DNA from: Marsupella aquatica
Lineage: Eukaryota > Marchantiophyta
DNA: 64,000 nt
Assembly (NCBI GenBank): GCA_973895155.1
Contig: OZ316894.1
Coordinates: forward strand, 10,168,001 to 10,232,000
Reading direction: 5' to 3'
Of the stretch, positions 33,180 through 44,240 are shown one piece after another. The stretch's first letter is position 1. Each line of letters begins with the position of its first letter. Both the position numbers and the translations under genes were made by a program. The notes under the pieces were generated by a model, which did no database searches, was not told where the DNA came from, and saw only the letters and a list, made by a program, of their open reading frames with translations.

Positions 33180-34896
33180 TGTGGAAAGGAGACTTTTGCT
33201 GAAACACGACCATAAGAGAAAAATCTGAATCGTTTCAAACTTTTTGAGCAAAAACGACGCTTTCTGAAGCGTCTACTTTCAATTTGGCGGTTAACTCACT
33301 TCAGTCTAACTAAGGACGCTTTCTGAAGCGTCCCCAGTTACAAAGCCAATAAACCTCAAGACAGCTGAGGCGTCCATGTGTGCTGCCAACCAGATGCGAC
33401 CCCCTTAACCACGACGCTTTTTGAGCCGTCCTTCACCGATACCACGGAACAGAAGACGCTTCGTGAAACGTCTATTCGAACCAGACACCGGACGCTTTAA
33501 GACGCTTTCTGAAGCGTCCGCTAACCCCAAAGTCCGATGAGACGCTTTCTGAAGCGTCCACATGAGAAGTGACGCCTCGACTGTTCGGCCGTGTTCGAAG
33601 ACAAAGCAGAATCGACGCTTTCTGAAGCGTCCGCCAAGACAGACTTCGCCGCTTTCTGAAGCGTCCCACCTGAAGGCCGGAAGACGGACGCCGCGACCAA
33701 ACCCTCAAAATTCAGCCGACGCTTTCTGAAGCGTCCATAAAAGTCCTTTGTAGTTTTGGACGCTTTCTGAAGCGTCCACTATGTTCCCAACACTTAGAAA
33801 AAGTTTCAGTTTTCGCACTTTTATAACACCGTGCCACTTTTACCGATTTATTTGAGGCACTTAGAGACCTCAGAAAAGTCTGAAACTTTACCAGCATAGA
33901 GATTATATGTAGTAGAGTACTCTAGAAAAGTCTCAGCTCATTCCGACTTTTAGTTTAGAAGTTAAAATTATATTAACACCACTGTTTATTAGTTTTACCG
34001 GAAAGCACCGACGCTCTACAAAGCGTCCACTAAGTCTCCAATGCATTTCTTTATTTCTTTTAGGATTGTCTTTTAGATATTTGAGGTTTGAAAAGTCATG
34101 CCTTTTCAGTTAAGGGAACCTTTACTTATAAAACCTCATGTTTTTTCCATTCGAAAGGAGGGGGGGACAATTCCAATCAGACTTCTGTTAGTTTCCCTCC
34201 TTCCATTTTAACAAGAGAAGTCTTGTATGGAAGTAAAACTTATGTTTGAATTTATGAATTCAAGAAATTTCTTGATACTTGAATTCAGTTACAAACTTCT
34301 GTGACTTACATTGAATTCACTGCTAGGCTTGCTTGAAGGGTCAAGATTCGCTAGCTAATTCAAGAGTTGTTGTTTGATATGTGAGAAGTAAAGTTTGGTT
34401 CTCAGAGTATTCAGTACCGTTACTTTGTTTATGGAATATGATTTAGTGTTTGACGGAATTGCGTATCGCTGATGTCAAACCATGTTGCCGGCATCTTAAG
34501 TCATATCATTACATTTGTAACCAGAGCAGTACTTGTTTAGCAAATTGGAAATTCCTTATCATGCAATTTTATTTAGTCAGGAGAGAAATTAGTGAGTTAT
34601 GAGACTTGTTTTATGTCTATTCTAAGACCATAGTCCTTTTTGAAGGAGTGGCAATAGCTAATCAGAGTTTTCAGACCATAATTGACTCTCTCTTGACTCA
34701 TAAGACAGAAGTTTATTTACTTTGGTGTTTTGTTTATTTGATCTTTTAGTGAGAAACAAGAAATCTATGTGCTGAGAGCTTTAGATTACTTAGAGAGATA
34801 AATTCATTCAATTCTTTCCAAATCTGTTCTTAAAGGGATCGTATTCCGAGTCTTTATGTAAAAAGTGTTCCTTTTTGTTCTTTTGGCTATACGACA
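33180..34896 (+). repeat. 3' LTR
   Basis: Equal in length to the 5' LTR (1717 bp) and identical as far as I could compare, except 34791 T. It holds the same palindrome array. Confidence 0.95.
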
Positions 34897-34901
34897 TACT
34901 G

Positions 34902-37038
34902 CACCATACTGAACTGAGTTCCGCCACAATCCCCAACACAACAACGACCAATGGTGGGGTTTACCTGCATCTCCTGTCATATCTCCTGAATTGCCTGAAA
35001 CTCCACTGCAACCACTACCTCGAACTGTCCCTCCTGACCGGCTATTGGAAGCAATATCTCTAGCCTGCCGGGTTAAGAACCCATTAATCGTCCTTTGGCG
35101 AACATCCCTCTTATCATCCTTAGGAGGTCTGCCTGACCTTCCTGACAGTACTGGTGCACCAGGCGGTGGCTTCAAACTCCTAGCCACTGTTGATAGATGA
35201 TTTGTAGAGATGCAATGGGATTTCAGATTCACCTCCAGATTACGTTGCTTGGGTACCAAAGTGAACACATCGGAGCAGAAATGACACGCTACTCTGAACC
35301 GCTCTAACTTCTCCACAGGCTCCTTCTGAACATCACCTATAATGTAGAAGGTAGGGTTGGACACAGGCTCAGATTCATTGAGCCTTTCAACAATCTGAAC
35401 GTGCATGTCAAGAGTTGCACGATCATTCAAGGAAGAAGCTGCAGCCCTACGACTGATTTCAGTAGAGTCTACTCTCTGCCCCCTGTTATGTGCCACATTT
35501 TTGGCATGCTTTGGGGTGATCAAATGCTTCTGCTTGAAATTTGTGAAACAATTAGTGACAGACACCCTATCCATAACATACTTAGATGATCCAGAAATAT
35601 TAGTGTTGCACTCACAACACTCTATCTTACCACATGGAACACCACTAGTGTCCCAAGTTTTGACTTTCCACTTGTGGTCCTCACACTTTATGAAGACCAT
35701 ATGCTCCTTCAACTTGTCAACACTAGACACCCAGAGCTTGGCCAGGTCGTTTGACATAGTTGTTGACTGGAAACTCACATGTGGATCATCATCCACAGGT
35801 ACATGCGGATGCTCATTAGGTATAGGTGAAACTGGGGGTGAAACAGGCAGAGGCAAGTCCTCCTGCCCCCATTGAAACTCAGGCTCCACCCTAACTTCAG
35901 TGTGCCACTCTCCATCACTAATGCTCTTACTCAGAGCCTCAGCATTGGAAGCATTGCTGCTTCCAACATCAACCCCCACTTTTTGGACAGGCATAGACTG
36001 TATTTTTGGGATGATGACAATCTTTCCATCACAATCATCAATGAGATTGCCTTTTTCCCAAGCAGCACGCAATCTACAACCTCCCACGCTATCAATAAAA
36101 TCAAAATCAAAGTCCCAAAGTCCCAAAGTTCCAAATCCACCATTTTTTGCCTAGCATCCGCCAAGGTCCATCCAGGGAGACAGCTAATAGTCCCAGAGTG
36201 TTTTCTGGTCCCTGACTCATGGTCAACGAGAAATACAGGCACAGGCGGCATGCAAAAATCACAGATTCAGACCTGCAAACAATACATCGGACAGGTCACA
36301 TACAAGCATTTCCCCACAATATACACAAGTCAATTACACAATCAACACTACCAAAACTTTTCTCCAAACATTTAATTTTGGCCAATGTGGAACAGTCTTC
36401 ATGGTGTGGGGAATAAGCCCACAACCAATGGAATTCCACTTGGTTCATCTCAGGATGAACCATTGCCACTGAAACCCTGTGTGATGGAATGTCACAACAG
36501 GCTAACATGCAACATTCACGCAAGCTTCCATCTGCCATTTTAGCAGTCAGTAGACCACAGACATTTACTGTAGGCAAATATGTACAGAGAGGTCAAGGAG
36601 GGAGTTGTCTATTTTGGTAGGGATATAGTTTCCCACCTACGTCAACCAAAAAGTCTGTGGCCAGAGGATTTTCCAGACGTCCTGGATTTCATCAAAACAT
36701 TCCTTTCTATTTTCCTTGTAGAAGTTTTCTTCATACAACAGAAGCCCCTTCACCACATGACAAAAGTGAAGAATGAAGGTCTTCACTGCACCGGATTTAA
36801 TGAGGAGAAATATAACATTTCTATTGTACTTGACATATTTGTCCCATCTAATGTAAATCATTCTATCGCCTTGATCCACAAAGAAATGATGCACGTTCAA
36901 GTAATATTCTTTGCAGAGAAGCTCTGCAATATGTATAATTAATTTTGAATTCAACCTCTTCAACTGTAACAGAAGATCCCCTCTGCCATAATCAGGCTCG
37001 GGTAATATCCACTTCATGTATGGATAAATCTCCAACAT
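34902..37038 (-). pseudogene. N-terminal part of the DNA-transposon protein, with zinc-finger-like motifs
   Basis: Minus-strand frames are 37038-36637, 36577-36296, 36251-35931 and 36126-34902; the latter two overlap near a small GGACTTTG repeat that may mark a frameshift. The main frame has a Pro-rich stretch and then two cysteine/histidine clusters: 'CGKIECCECNTNIS' with later His, and 'ACHFCSDVFTLVPKQ' followed by 'SHCISTNHL', which looks like a C2H2 finger. A basic 'GRSGRPPKDDKRDVRQR' stretch follows. Such fingers often bind transposon ends. It continues in frame at 21048 once the Ty3 insertion and one TACTG are removed (codon 34902/21048/21047). Exon borders are not settled. Confidence 0.6.
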
Positions 37039-40000
37039 TGCCTGCTAAAACCAGGCAGAAGGCAATGAGTTATTAAATCTAAACTGTGACCTCCCCAATC
37101 AAATACCCTAGTACAAAACACCTACAACAGCCCACTGCTTGGGAGACCACATCCATTGGACCAACCCCCAAGAGAGCCTTGCCCCATCCCGGCTGTTGCT
37201 CTTGGTGATTGGCTTCTACAGATCCAAGTCAGTTTTCTCCGAGACATCTCGGGTGGGAAGGGCGGACCCTTTGCTGAGAAGGACTCCAATGTCAATGTAA
37301 GCACTAGAGGGATTGGGGTCTGTAACATGCTCATGTGTGCTTAGCATGTACAGTCGGGTTTCCCACACTCCAATTCCCTCCACTCAAACACAGTGGGCTT
37401 GGACTCAGTCCCTATCAACCCTAAGTGCCCCAAGAAATTGGATTCCTTGACAATCCCGGACCAACCAAACCCTAACACTTTGGGCTCTAATCAGGAATGC
37501 CATTGGCAATCAACTCCAAGGCCCCCCCCTCCCAGGCAACCTGCTCTCTCATTCAAGGGGCGCTAGACTGTTGGGTCATCACTTCCAGCAAGTCTCCACC
37601 AGGGGCATTAGTTCCCTGGGGTCCCAGTGAACTTGAGGAACCTGCAGACCCACACTTGCAATAGCAGGAAGGGACAATGCAAAAAAGACATGCAAAATTG
37701 AAACCTGTGACTTACCTCAGCAACACACAATGCCTGTCAGTTAGCGTCTGTGGAAACATTAGAGATACAGTAATCTAGAAGGAAATAGTACAAAAATCAA
37801 AATTGATTTGATACCTTGTGATGGTGGAACCCAACACTTGGGGGCGTCTGTCCTTCTTGACTCCCTTCCTGTGACTTCAGAGGAGTGTATGAATATCTGT
37901 GTAATGACACCAAAAAATGAGTTGAAGGAATATCTTTAAAAATAGAAAATAACCTGTTTGCTTGCAATTCCCTCCAACAGCAGAGCTTCTCACAGACAAG
38001 CAACAACTGGATGATTCCCTTCAAATATAGCAAGACCTTGGGTGCACTACCGACAGGAGCAATCTAACCTCCCAGACTGCAATCGCCTTGCGTGCAACTA
38101 ACCTCCTAGACTGCAATCGCCTGCAGTCTTTTGAGGTGGCATGGACAGCGCTGACCCAAACAAAAAACTCTGCAATCACAAAAAAAAAATCAGCTAAAGA
38201 AAAATAGCACTCCACAACTCCACAGGCATCGACACCCACATTAAACAGGAAGCCCTAGATCGACATTAAATTGAATGCAAATAGAGACAATGAATGCAAC
38301 AAAAGAGAGCAAGTGAACACAAGCACATTGATCGAGCACATTGGCAAAAGTAAGGTTGTAACCGGGGTCGCAACAAATTGCAGCTCGATCAGTCGCAGCA
38401 AACTGTAGCTTAGTTCGATCAGTCGCAGCAACACCCAACGTTGTGAATTTGGGACCCTTGAAGGTTGGATTGTCTGCAGAAGCAGGCGCATGGAGGTCTG
38501 CTGCACCTTCCTTCCAAGGAAAGTGGCAATTCACCAAAAAACTCTGCACACAATGAGACAACAAATGATCCAAGAGCAATTAATTCAAAAGCTGAGTAGG
38601 AAGTGGAGATTGGTTTAGAAAATGTTCATAGAGCACCCGCATTGCCTATTATCAAATGTGGTGGGCTTCATACCTTGGAAATCAATTTACTGAGTGGACG
38701 TCGACCGGGTAGGTCAACTAAGCGCAACCGCTCCCTCCACACTGCATAATCATTTCACTCAGCAGACCTGGACCAGGTAGGTGAACCCAAGCACAACAGG
38801 TCCCTCCACTACACCTGAAAAAAACAAAATTAGTAGGGAAATAATTAGTGAAGATATAACTACAAGGAAGTGGACCTGACAGTAGTTCAGAGAGCAAAAT
38901 GGTCTGAAAACAAAGTGAAGGCAAATCAGTGTGAAAGCAACTAACTAAGGCCAGACAGAATTTTCTCTCAGATCTTTTAGAATGGACTTCACACAGCATA
39001 ATGGATCCTAAATTGGGCCTTACTCACACCGGTCACAATTGCAAAGTGGACAGAGCCTTACTCACTAACCAAAATAGTCCTCAGAAGTTTGTGCTTGATC
39101 ATGATCCAAACCGGGGCAAAATCTGCACAACAAGAGTATCCGCCAGTGAGCTTTGTAGAATAAATGGCAGGAAACATAAAAGTAACTGGAAAGAGATAGG
39201 AAAACTGCATTACAACAATAGTATAACAGGCAAACTCAGAAAGCAACTCGCCATTCATGCAGACTCAAATGATGTACAGGAGAGTAGGCAATGGTGGGCG
39301 AATTGGAAGGTCTTGAGTCAACTGAGAAACGTAAACACCAGGCGGAAGGAGAGAAACTATAGGAGAAGGGAGGGCAAGGCGATGAAAGGAAAGAAATCTT
39401 ACCTTTATGCAATGAAATCTACTAAGATACCTGCAGACGGCCTTATGCAGACAACTTCTGCCGCACAGCAGCACCAGCAGCGTTGCAACTTCAGCGGCAC
39501 CTTCCACAGGCAGAAAGCCGGGCAGCAAGAGCGACAACCTCTGCACATGTTTGAGCCCTCACATTAGATGTAGTGGACTGGCTATGGTTGTTATGCAGAC
39601 GCAGAGGAACAACGGAGGAACATGCACAAGGCAGAGACTCAGAGCTGGCAACTAATGCGAAATCGCAAAGGGAGAGGGAAAGGCAAACACAGAAGCAAAT
39701 GCATCCTCAATAGCAATGGTCGCAATGCCAACAATATCTACAATTCCAGCGTGACCTAGATAGCAAGGTGGTGAGAAGGATTACAATGTAGGGAAAACAA
39801 ACCTGCTCGACAATGTCTCAACCCTGGGCTCAGCAATAGCTTTCACAATTGGGCTTTCTTGAACAACAGCGCACTGCAACAACGCCAGCATGAAACCACA
39901 ACAATGCCAGCAACCACAACAATGCCTTCGGCCAGCTTTGGGCTTTCTTGAACGCCAGCAACAAACCTCCCTACAAGCACCAAACAATGCCCGACATTTA

Positions 40001-41443
40001 CTAAACGGAATGCATCAAAGACAGGGAGCCGAAGGATAGTACCACATTGTCTAACAAAGTCATCAAATACACCATGAAACTAAGTGTTTATAAAATCCCA
40101 GTCCAGACTTCAATGTAGGGTAGCAAATCCCGGGAGCAGATCAACGCAAGCACATCATGCAGCTCAAGTAAGGTGGTGGAAAAGTAACAAACCTGCTCGA
40201 CACAGAATTCCCGACACAATAAGTGACACAATGTCTCAAACACGGGCTTAGCAAGAGCGAGAGCGACAGGTCTGGGCTTTTGTTGCTAAAACGTCCCTTC
40301 CTCCTTTGCGACGCAGTCTCTACAAGAGTGTCCAGCTTCACACAGCCCCGCACAGTGCTTTACCAAACAAAGTATACAGTAACTCACCACTCAATCGCCC
40401 TAATGCAGAATGTACTTAGGCCACAATCGTAGCATTCTTGTCACTCGCCAAGCTCATAAACTCCATAGCCAGATTGATGTGGCGGCTACTTTGAAAGCGC
40501 GCCCTACGTACATAGAATATGTGCCAATCAATATCAGCTAAAGAAAACCAGCACTCCACAGACACCCGCATAGACATTGGCAGCCACATTTAGGTGCAAC
40601 CAAATAGAGGCAATGCGCGTAGAGAAACATTAAGCAAAGCTCTGATTGGCAAGTTCAAATGATAGGAAGAAACCAAACCTCTCGCACGTCGATAGCTTCC
40701 CGCAAATAGCACCTTCAGTAATGCTTGTCCTCAACCTGGTCTCGCCACTGTATTCCTTGATCAGCCTCGACGAAGCTTGCCTTTGTCCCAAAACCTACTT
40801 GTTGCCTTCATTGCCTAAGGGAACCTACGGAGATCCAGCACCCATTGACGACCTCCACTGCAGCATTTCATTCAAGGCTCCATAGCTCACAAGCTCAGTG
40901 CAGCATTGCCAAGCGGCAAGCTTCCAACTTCTCTCAAGCTTGCCCGTGGAATGCGCGGCAAGTCCCTAGTGTGTCCAAAAACCCTAAAGGACTTGGGCCC
41001 TCACTCCCGCCCTCACTACCCCGCGCTCACGTCCAAAAAAGCCTGGCAAAAGAGGATGGGCTTTAGGGTCTAGCACTATACCCACTACTAACCAAAACCC
41101 CGCCCATAACCTTTCCCTTTGAACTATCCGGCAAACTATCCCCCAAACCAAAAAAAATTCCAAAATCCTTAGTCCTAGGTAGTACTAGTGCCATTTACAC
41201 AAGCTTCAATAAGGACAAGCCACGTGGACCAATGATGTAATGACGCGTGGCCTCGGGTATTACAACCCCCCTTCAAGCAAATTAAATTGGCCCTGGATTT
41301 ACATTACCCTGCACTAGTTATAACGTATGCTACACATACAACACACCCTTGTTGGTTATAACCCAATTATAAATATTAGTCGGAGTTTGGATTAAAAGCA
41401 CCCTTCGGCCGTTCGCACGTCCGGCTCGTTATTAGTCGCTGGG
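37039..41443. other. Right flank of the DNA transposon, mostly non-coding
   Basis: No convincing gene was seen. Two diverged copies of an 'aacctgctcgaca ... caatgtctcaa' block (about 39801 and 40192) and several 'aatgccagcaa' units make it locally repetitive. The last 100 bp before 41443 are GC-rich and end TCGCTGGG. Confidence 0.5.
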
Positions 41444-41451
41444 GGCGGGGT

Positions 41452-42500
41452 ACCATCAGTTGCCAATTAGGCATTCTGACAGGTCCAAGATAACATTCTG
41501 GGGGATTGATTCCTATGGCAAAGATCGTTTGTATCAGTGGTTGTTCTTACCATTTGGGTTGAAGAATGCACCAGCTGAGTTCCAAAGAGTCATGGATTGG
41601 ATCCTTGCGGGTTTGGACTTTGTCAGATGTTATATTGATGATATTTTGGTTTATTCTTCTACTGTGGAAGAACATCAGAGACACTTGCAAATTGTGTTTG
41701 AGAGATTGAGGGAACATGGATTGAAGCTCCATCCTGGCAAGTGTAAGTTCTTTCAAGAGAAGATTGAGTATTTGGGTCACACTATCTACCTAGGAGGATT
41801 GGGTGTGCAACAGACTAAGGTGGAGGCCATTACACAGATTCCTCGTCCTACTGATGTGAGCAGAGTTCGTGCATTCTTGGGATTGGCGAGCTACTATAGG
41901 AGGTATGTTAAAGGACTTAGCCAGCTTGCTAAACCTTTAACTGTACTCACTAAGTTGGATCAGGAGTGGATTTGGGGAGACAACCAGGAGCATGCTTTCC
42001 AAGAGTTGAAGGAAAGACTGGCGTCAACACCTATTTTGAGAAGACCCATTTCAGGGCGACCATTTTAGCTTCACACTGGTTGGAGTGGAGTAGGGCTTGG
42101 AGCAGTGCTAACTCATAAGGATGATGAGGGGAATGAGTTTGTTGTGGCGTATGCCAGTAGATCAAACAATTCAGCAGAGGCTAAGTATAGCTCTTATGAG
42201 GGAGAGTGTTTGGCAGCAATGTGGGCTGTGGCACATTTTCGTTGCTATTTGTTTGGTAATTTGTTCACCTTGATCACTGATCATCAACCTCTCAAGTGGT
42301 TAATGGAGTCTGACAAGCTTAGAGGGAAGCTTGCACGATGGGCATTGTTGTTGCAAGAGTATGATTTTCAGGTTGTGCATAGACCTGGAAAAATGAATTT
42401 GGATGCAGATGGGTTGAGCCGCAATCCATGTACCAGTAAAGAGGATGAGACTGGAGCCCGATGGCATGATGAGACAAATAAGGAGATGGTGCCAGGATGA
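41452..42500 (+). pseudogene. RT C-terminal part and RNase H of the DNMT-Ty3 element
   Basis: The frame resumes exactly where 16758 stopped, with 'YHQLPIRHSDRSK'. It contains 'LPFGLKNAPAEFQRVMD', the catalytic 'CYIDDILVYSS', the connection, and RNase H ('GLGAVLTHKDD', 'SSYEGECLAAMWAV', 'LITDHQPLKWLM'). A single TAG at 42066 (compatible with CAG to TAG) interrupts it, and a TGA at 42498 ends it. The first RNase H acidic residue position reads LHTGWS where LHTDWS is usual, another likely damage site. Confidence 0.9.
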
Positions 42501-43577
42501 CATGCATCTGCTTTCCTTTGTTGGGTGCCAACATGCAGTGGATCTATAGACTCTACTTCATTGGATGGAGTAGATGATGAGTCTTTAGATATGGATGTTG
42601 GTGATGTAGTTTTTGGACAGCAAGATATTCACAACGATGTGAGAGTGTTGGAATATTTGCATGGTGGCTCCATTGGTGGCAATGTTGATGCTAAGGAGCG
42701 TGATAGGGTCCTACAATGAGCCAAGAGATTTTGATGGGAAGGAAACCATCTTTTGAGGGTACTGCGTGATGGGAAGGTGTTGGTTGTACCAAAACCGTCA
42801 CAACGAGTATATTTGGTGTGACATGCGCACGAAGAGTTAGGGCACTTTGGTGTGAAGCGCACTTATAGCTTGCTGCAGACACAATATTGGTGGCGTGGTA
42901 TGCACATTGATGTCCAGCAATTGATAGCTAAGTGTGTGGTTTGTGATCGAGTGCGAGCATCGTTCAATGCTCCCACTCCCCAGTTGCATCCGCTGCCGAT
43001 CATGGGTTTGGGATATCGATGGAGTTTGGACTTTGCTGGTCCATTGCCTCTTACCCAACGTCACAACCGGTATGTTTTGGTTATAGTGGAGCACTTCTCC
43101 AAGTGGATTGAACTAGTGGCGTTGCCAGATAAAGCTAGTGGAGGAGTGGCTATCACATTTTTGGATCGAGTACTCAGTCACTTTGGAGCACCAGCTGAGG
43201 TGTTGACTGATCAGGGCACGGAATTTCGTGGAGATTTTGAGGGTTTGTGTGAGCGAGCTCTGATTGATCATCGTACTACTTCTCGCGATCATCTTGAGGC
43301 AGATGGATTGGCAGAGAGAGTTGTACAAACTGTGAAGAGAGGATTGCGTAAGTATGGCTTGCAGGTTGGTCATTTGGGAGATTGGGATCTCCAACTACCT
43401 TGGTTAGCTATGGGCTATCGTTTCAGTCGACAAGCATCACTTGCATCCTTCTCACCTTATTTCTTGCTCTATGGTAGAGAACCAGATTTGCCAGCGGCTA
43501 TTCATCGTGATGTTGCAACTATTGTGGATTTGGATGATCCAGATGTTTGGGTCAAGGTTTGTTCAGAGAGGGCATGA
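42501..43577 (+). pseudogene. Integrase zinc finger and catalytic core of the DNMT-Ty3 element
   Basis: The frame is the same as RNase H. In-frame stops are TGA at 42717, 42732 and 42819, and TGA at 43575; no frameshift is needed. The HHCC finger is 'HAHEELGHFGVKRT' to 'CVVCDR'. The D,D-35-E residues lie in 'SLDFAGPLPL', 'LTDQGTEF' and 'ADGLAERVVQTV'. Integrase inserts the cDNA into the genome. Confidence 0.9.
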
Positions 43578-44066
43578 GTTTTTGACAGAGTCATGCCCAT
43601 GGCCTTTGACAACCTTGCTATTGCCCAACATCGTGATACTTTGCGGTGTGCTACTATTTGTGGAGGAGGTTATCGCACGAGGATTAGAAGATTTCATCTT
43701 GGCGATTATGTTTATTTGCAGCAGACAGCACCAACGATGCTTGATGTGACCGCAGGGCGGACAATCTTACGTGTGCGTGAAGTGTTGCCTTCTGGAGTCC
43801 TTATGTTGGAAGGACGTGATGGTATGGTTTGGAAGGATCATGTGCGTAATTGTGCACCATGTCATCTTCCAAACATTGATGGTACTGTGGATCCAAGCTT
43901 GGCACATGTTCATGCTGGCTTGAAGTGTATGTTGTGTGGGTCTGCTCTGGGAGCAGCTACTATGTTGATTTATGATCGGTGTTCTAGAGGATGGCACATG
44001 TCGTGTTTGACACCACCCTTGCACATGATTCCTAGTGGATCATGGTTGTGTCCTCAATGTCGGTGA
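43578..44066 (+). pseudogene. Integrase C-terminal domain fused to a PHD finger
   Basis: The frame continues from the integrase core after the TGA at 43575. 'FHLGDYVYLQQ' and 'VREVLPSGVLMLEGRDG' form the usual SH3-like integrase tail (about 43690-43840). After a short linker a PHD finger ends the protein (43926-44063): 'CMLCG', then 'YDRCSRGWHMSC', then 'LTPPLHMIPSGSWLCPQC'. The C4HC3 pattern is complete except that the third zinc ligand is Tyr (YDRC instead of CDRC), explained by one G-to-A change. PHD fingers read histone H3 tails. In chromoviruses this place is taken by a chromodomain that directs integration. Confidence 0.88.
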
Positions 44067-44227
44067 TGCCGACTAGTTATCATTTGTGTTCTCATGGAAG
44101 ATATAGATTGCAGGTAGGTGATTGATGGGCTCACTTGCACCCGACCTCCTGATCTTCACACCTAAAAAGGTGTATATCAACCTTGTAGAACTCATGGCTA
44201 GCTAGAGTTAGGGGACCTCACTCCTAG

Positions 44228-44240
44228 CTAGGGGGGCGAT
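44228..44240 (+). promoter_or_regulatory. Polypurine tract of the DNMT-Ty3 element
   Basis: 'ctaggggggcgat' directly precedes TGTGGG at 44241. This marks 44241 as the likely 3' LTR start. Confidence 0.65.

Larger units (their letters stand above)
21049..34896 (+). mobile_element. Complete, young Ty3/gypsy element (Tat/Athila-like), 13.85 kb
   Basis: Two 1717-bp LTRs (21049-22765 and 33180-34896) start TGTGG and end CGACA. They are flanked by the 5-bp duplication TACTG (21044-21048 and 34897-34901). The only LTR difference I noticed is 22660 C versus 34791 T. The internal order is tRNA-Asp-like primer site, leader with a protease-like ORF, gag, protease, RT-RNase H-integrase, palindrome spacer, a long extra 3' ORF and a polypurine tract. 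The RT motif FIDDF, the primer site, the absence of a chromodomain and the extra 3' ORF fit the Tat/Athila branch. It is inserted in the DNA-transposon gene. Confidence 0.95.
16759..41443 (-). mobile_element. DNA transposon of unrecognised family inserted in RT, itself carrying a Ty3 element
   Basis: The insertion splits an RT codon precisely. GGCGGGGT occurs at 16751-16758 and 41444-41451 (up to 9 bp shared if the preceding G is counted). Candidate ends are CCCTGGGC on the left and, on the other strand of the right end, CCCAGCGA, so inverted repeats are short and imperfect. Excluding the Ty3 insertion the element is about 10.8 kb. Its minus-strand gene encodes a large multi-exon protein with zinc-finger-like pairs and a 'SDACEKFFSKVGG' block reminiscent of the late acidic region of RNase H-fold transposases. 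The duplication length would fit hAT- or P-like families; I cannot assign it. Confidence 0.75.

Noticed and set aside
34804-36126. Minus-strand frame read as a single gene through position 34804
   Set aside because: The part below 34902 lies in the target duplication and the LTR of the inserted Ty3; the true continuation is at 21048.
39001-39567. Plus-strand open frame of 188 codons in the DNA-transposon flank
   Set aside because: Lys/Arg/Asn-rich, no motif, and opposite in direction to the transposon's gene; treated as chance.
42066-43577. Stop-codon reassignment to explain the many in-frame TGAs
   Set aside because: The host genes CCS and DUF1421 need no such reassignment, a TAG is also present, and the stops fit transition mutations in a dead element.
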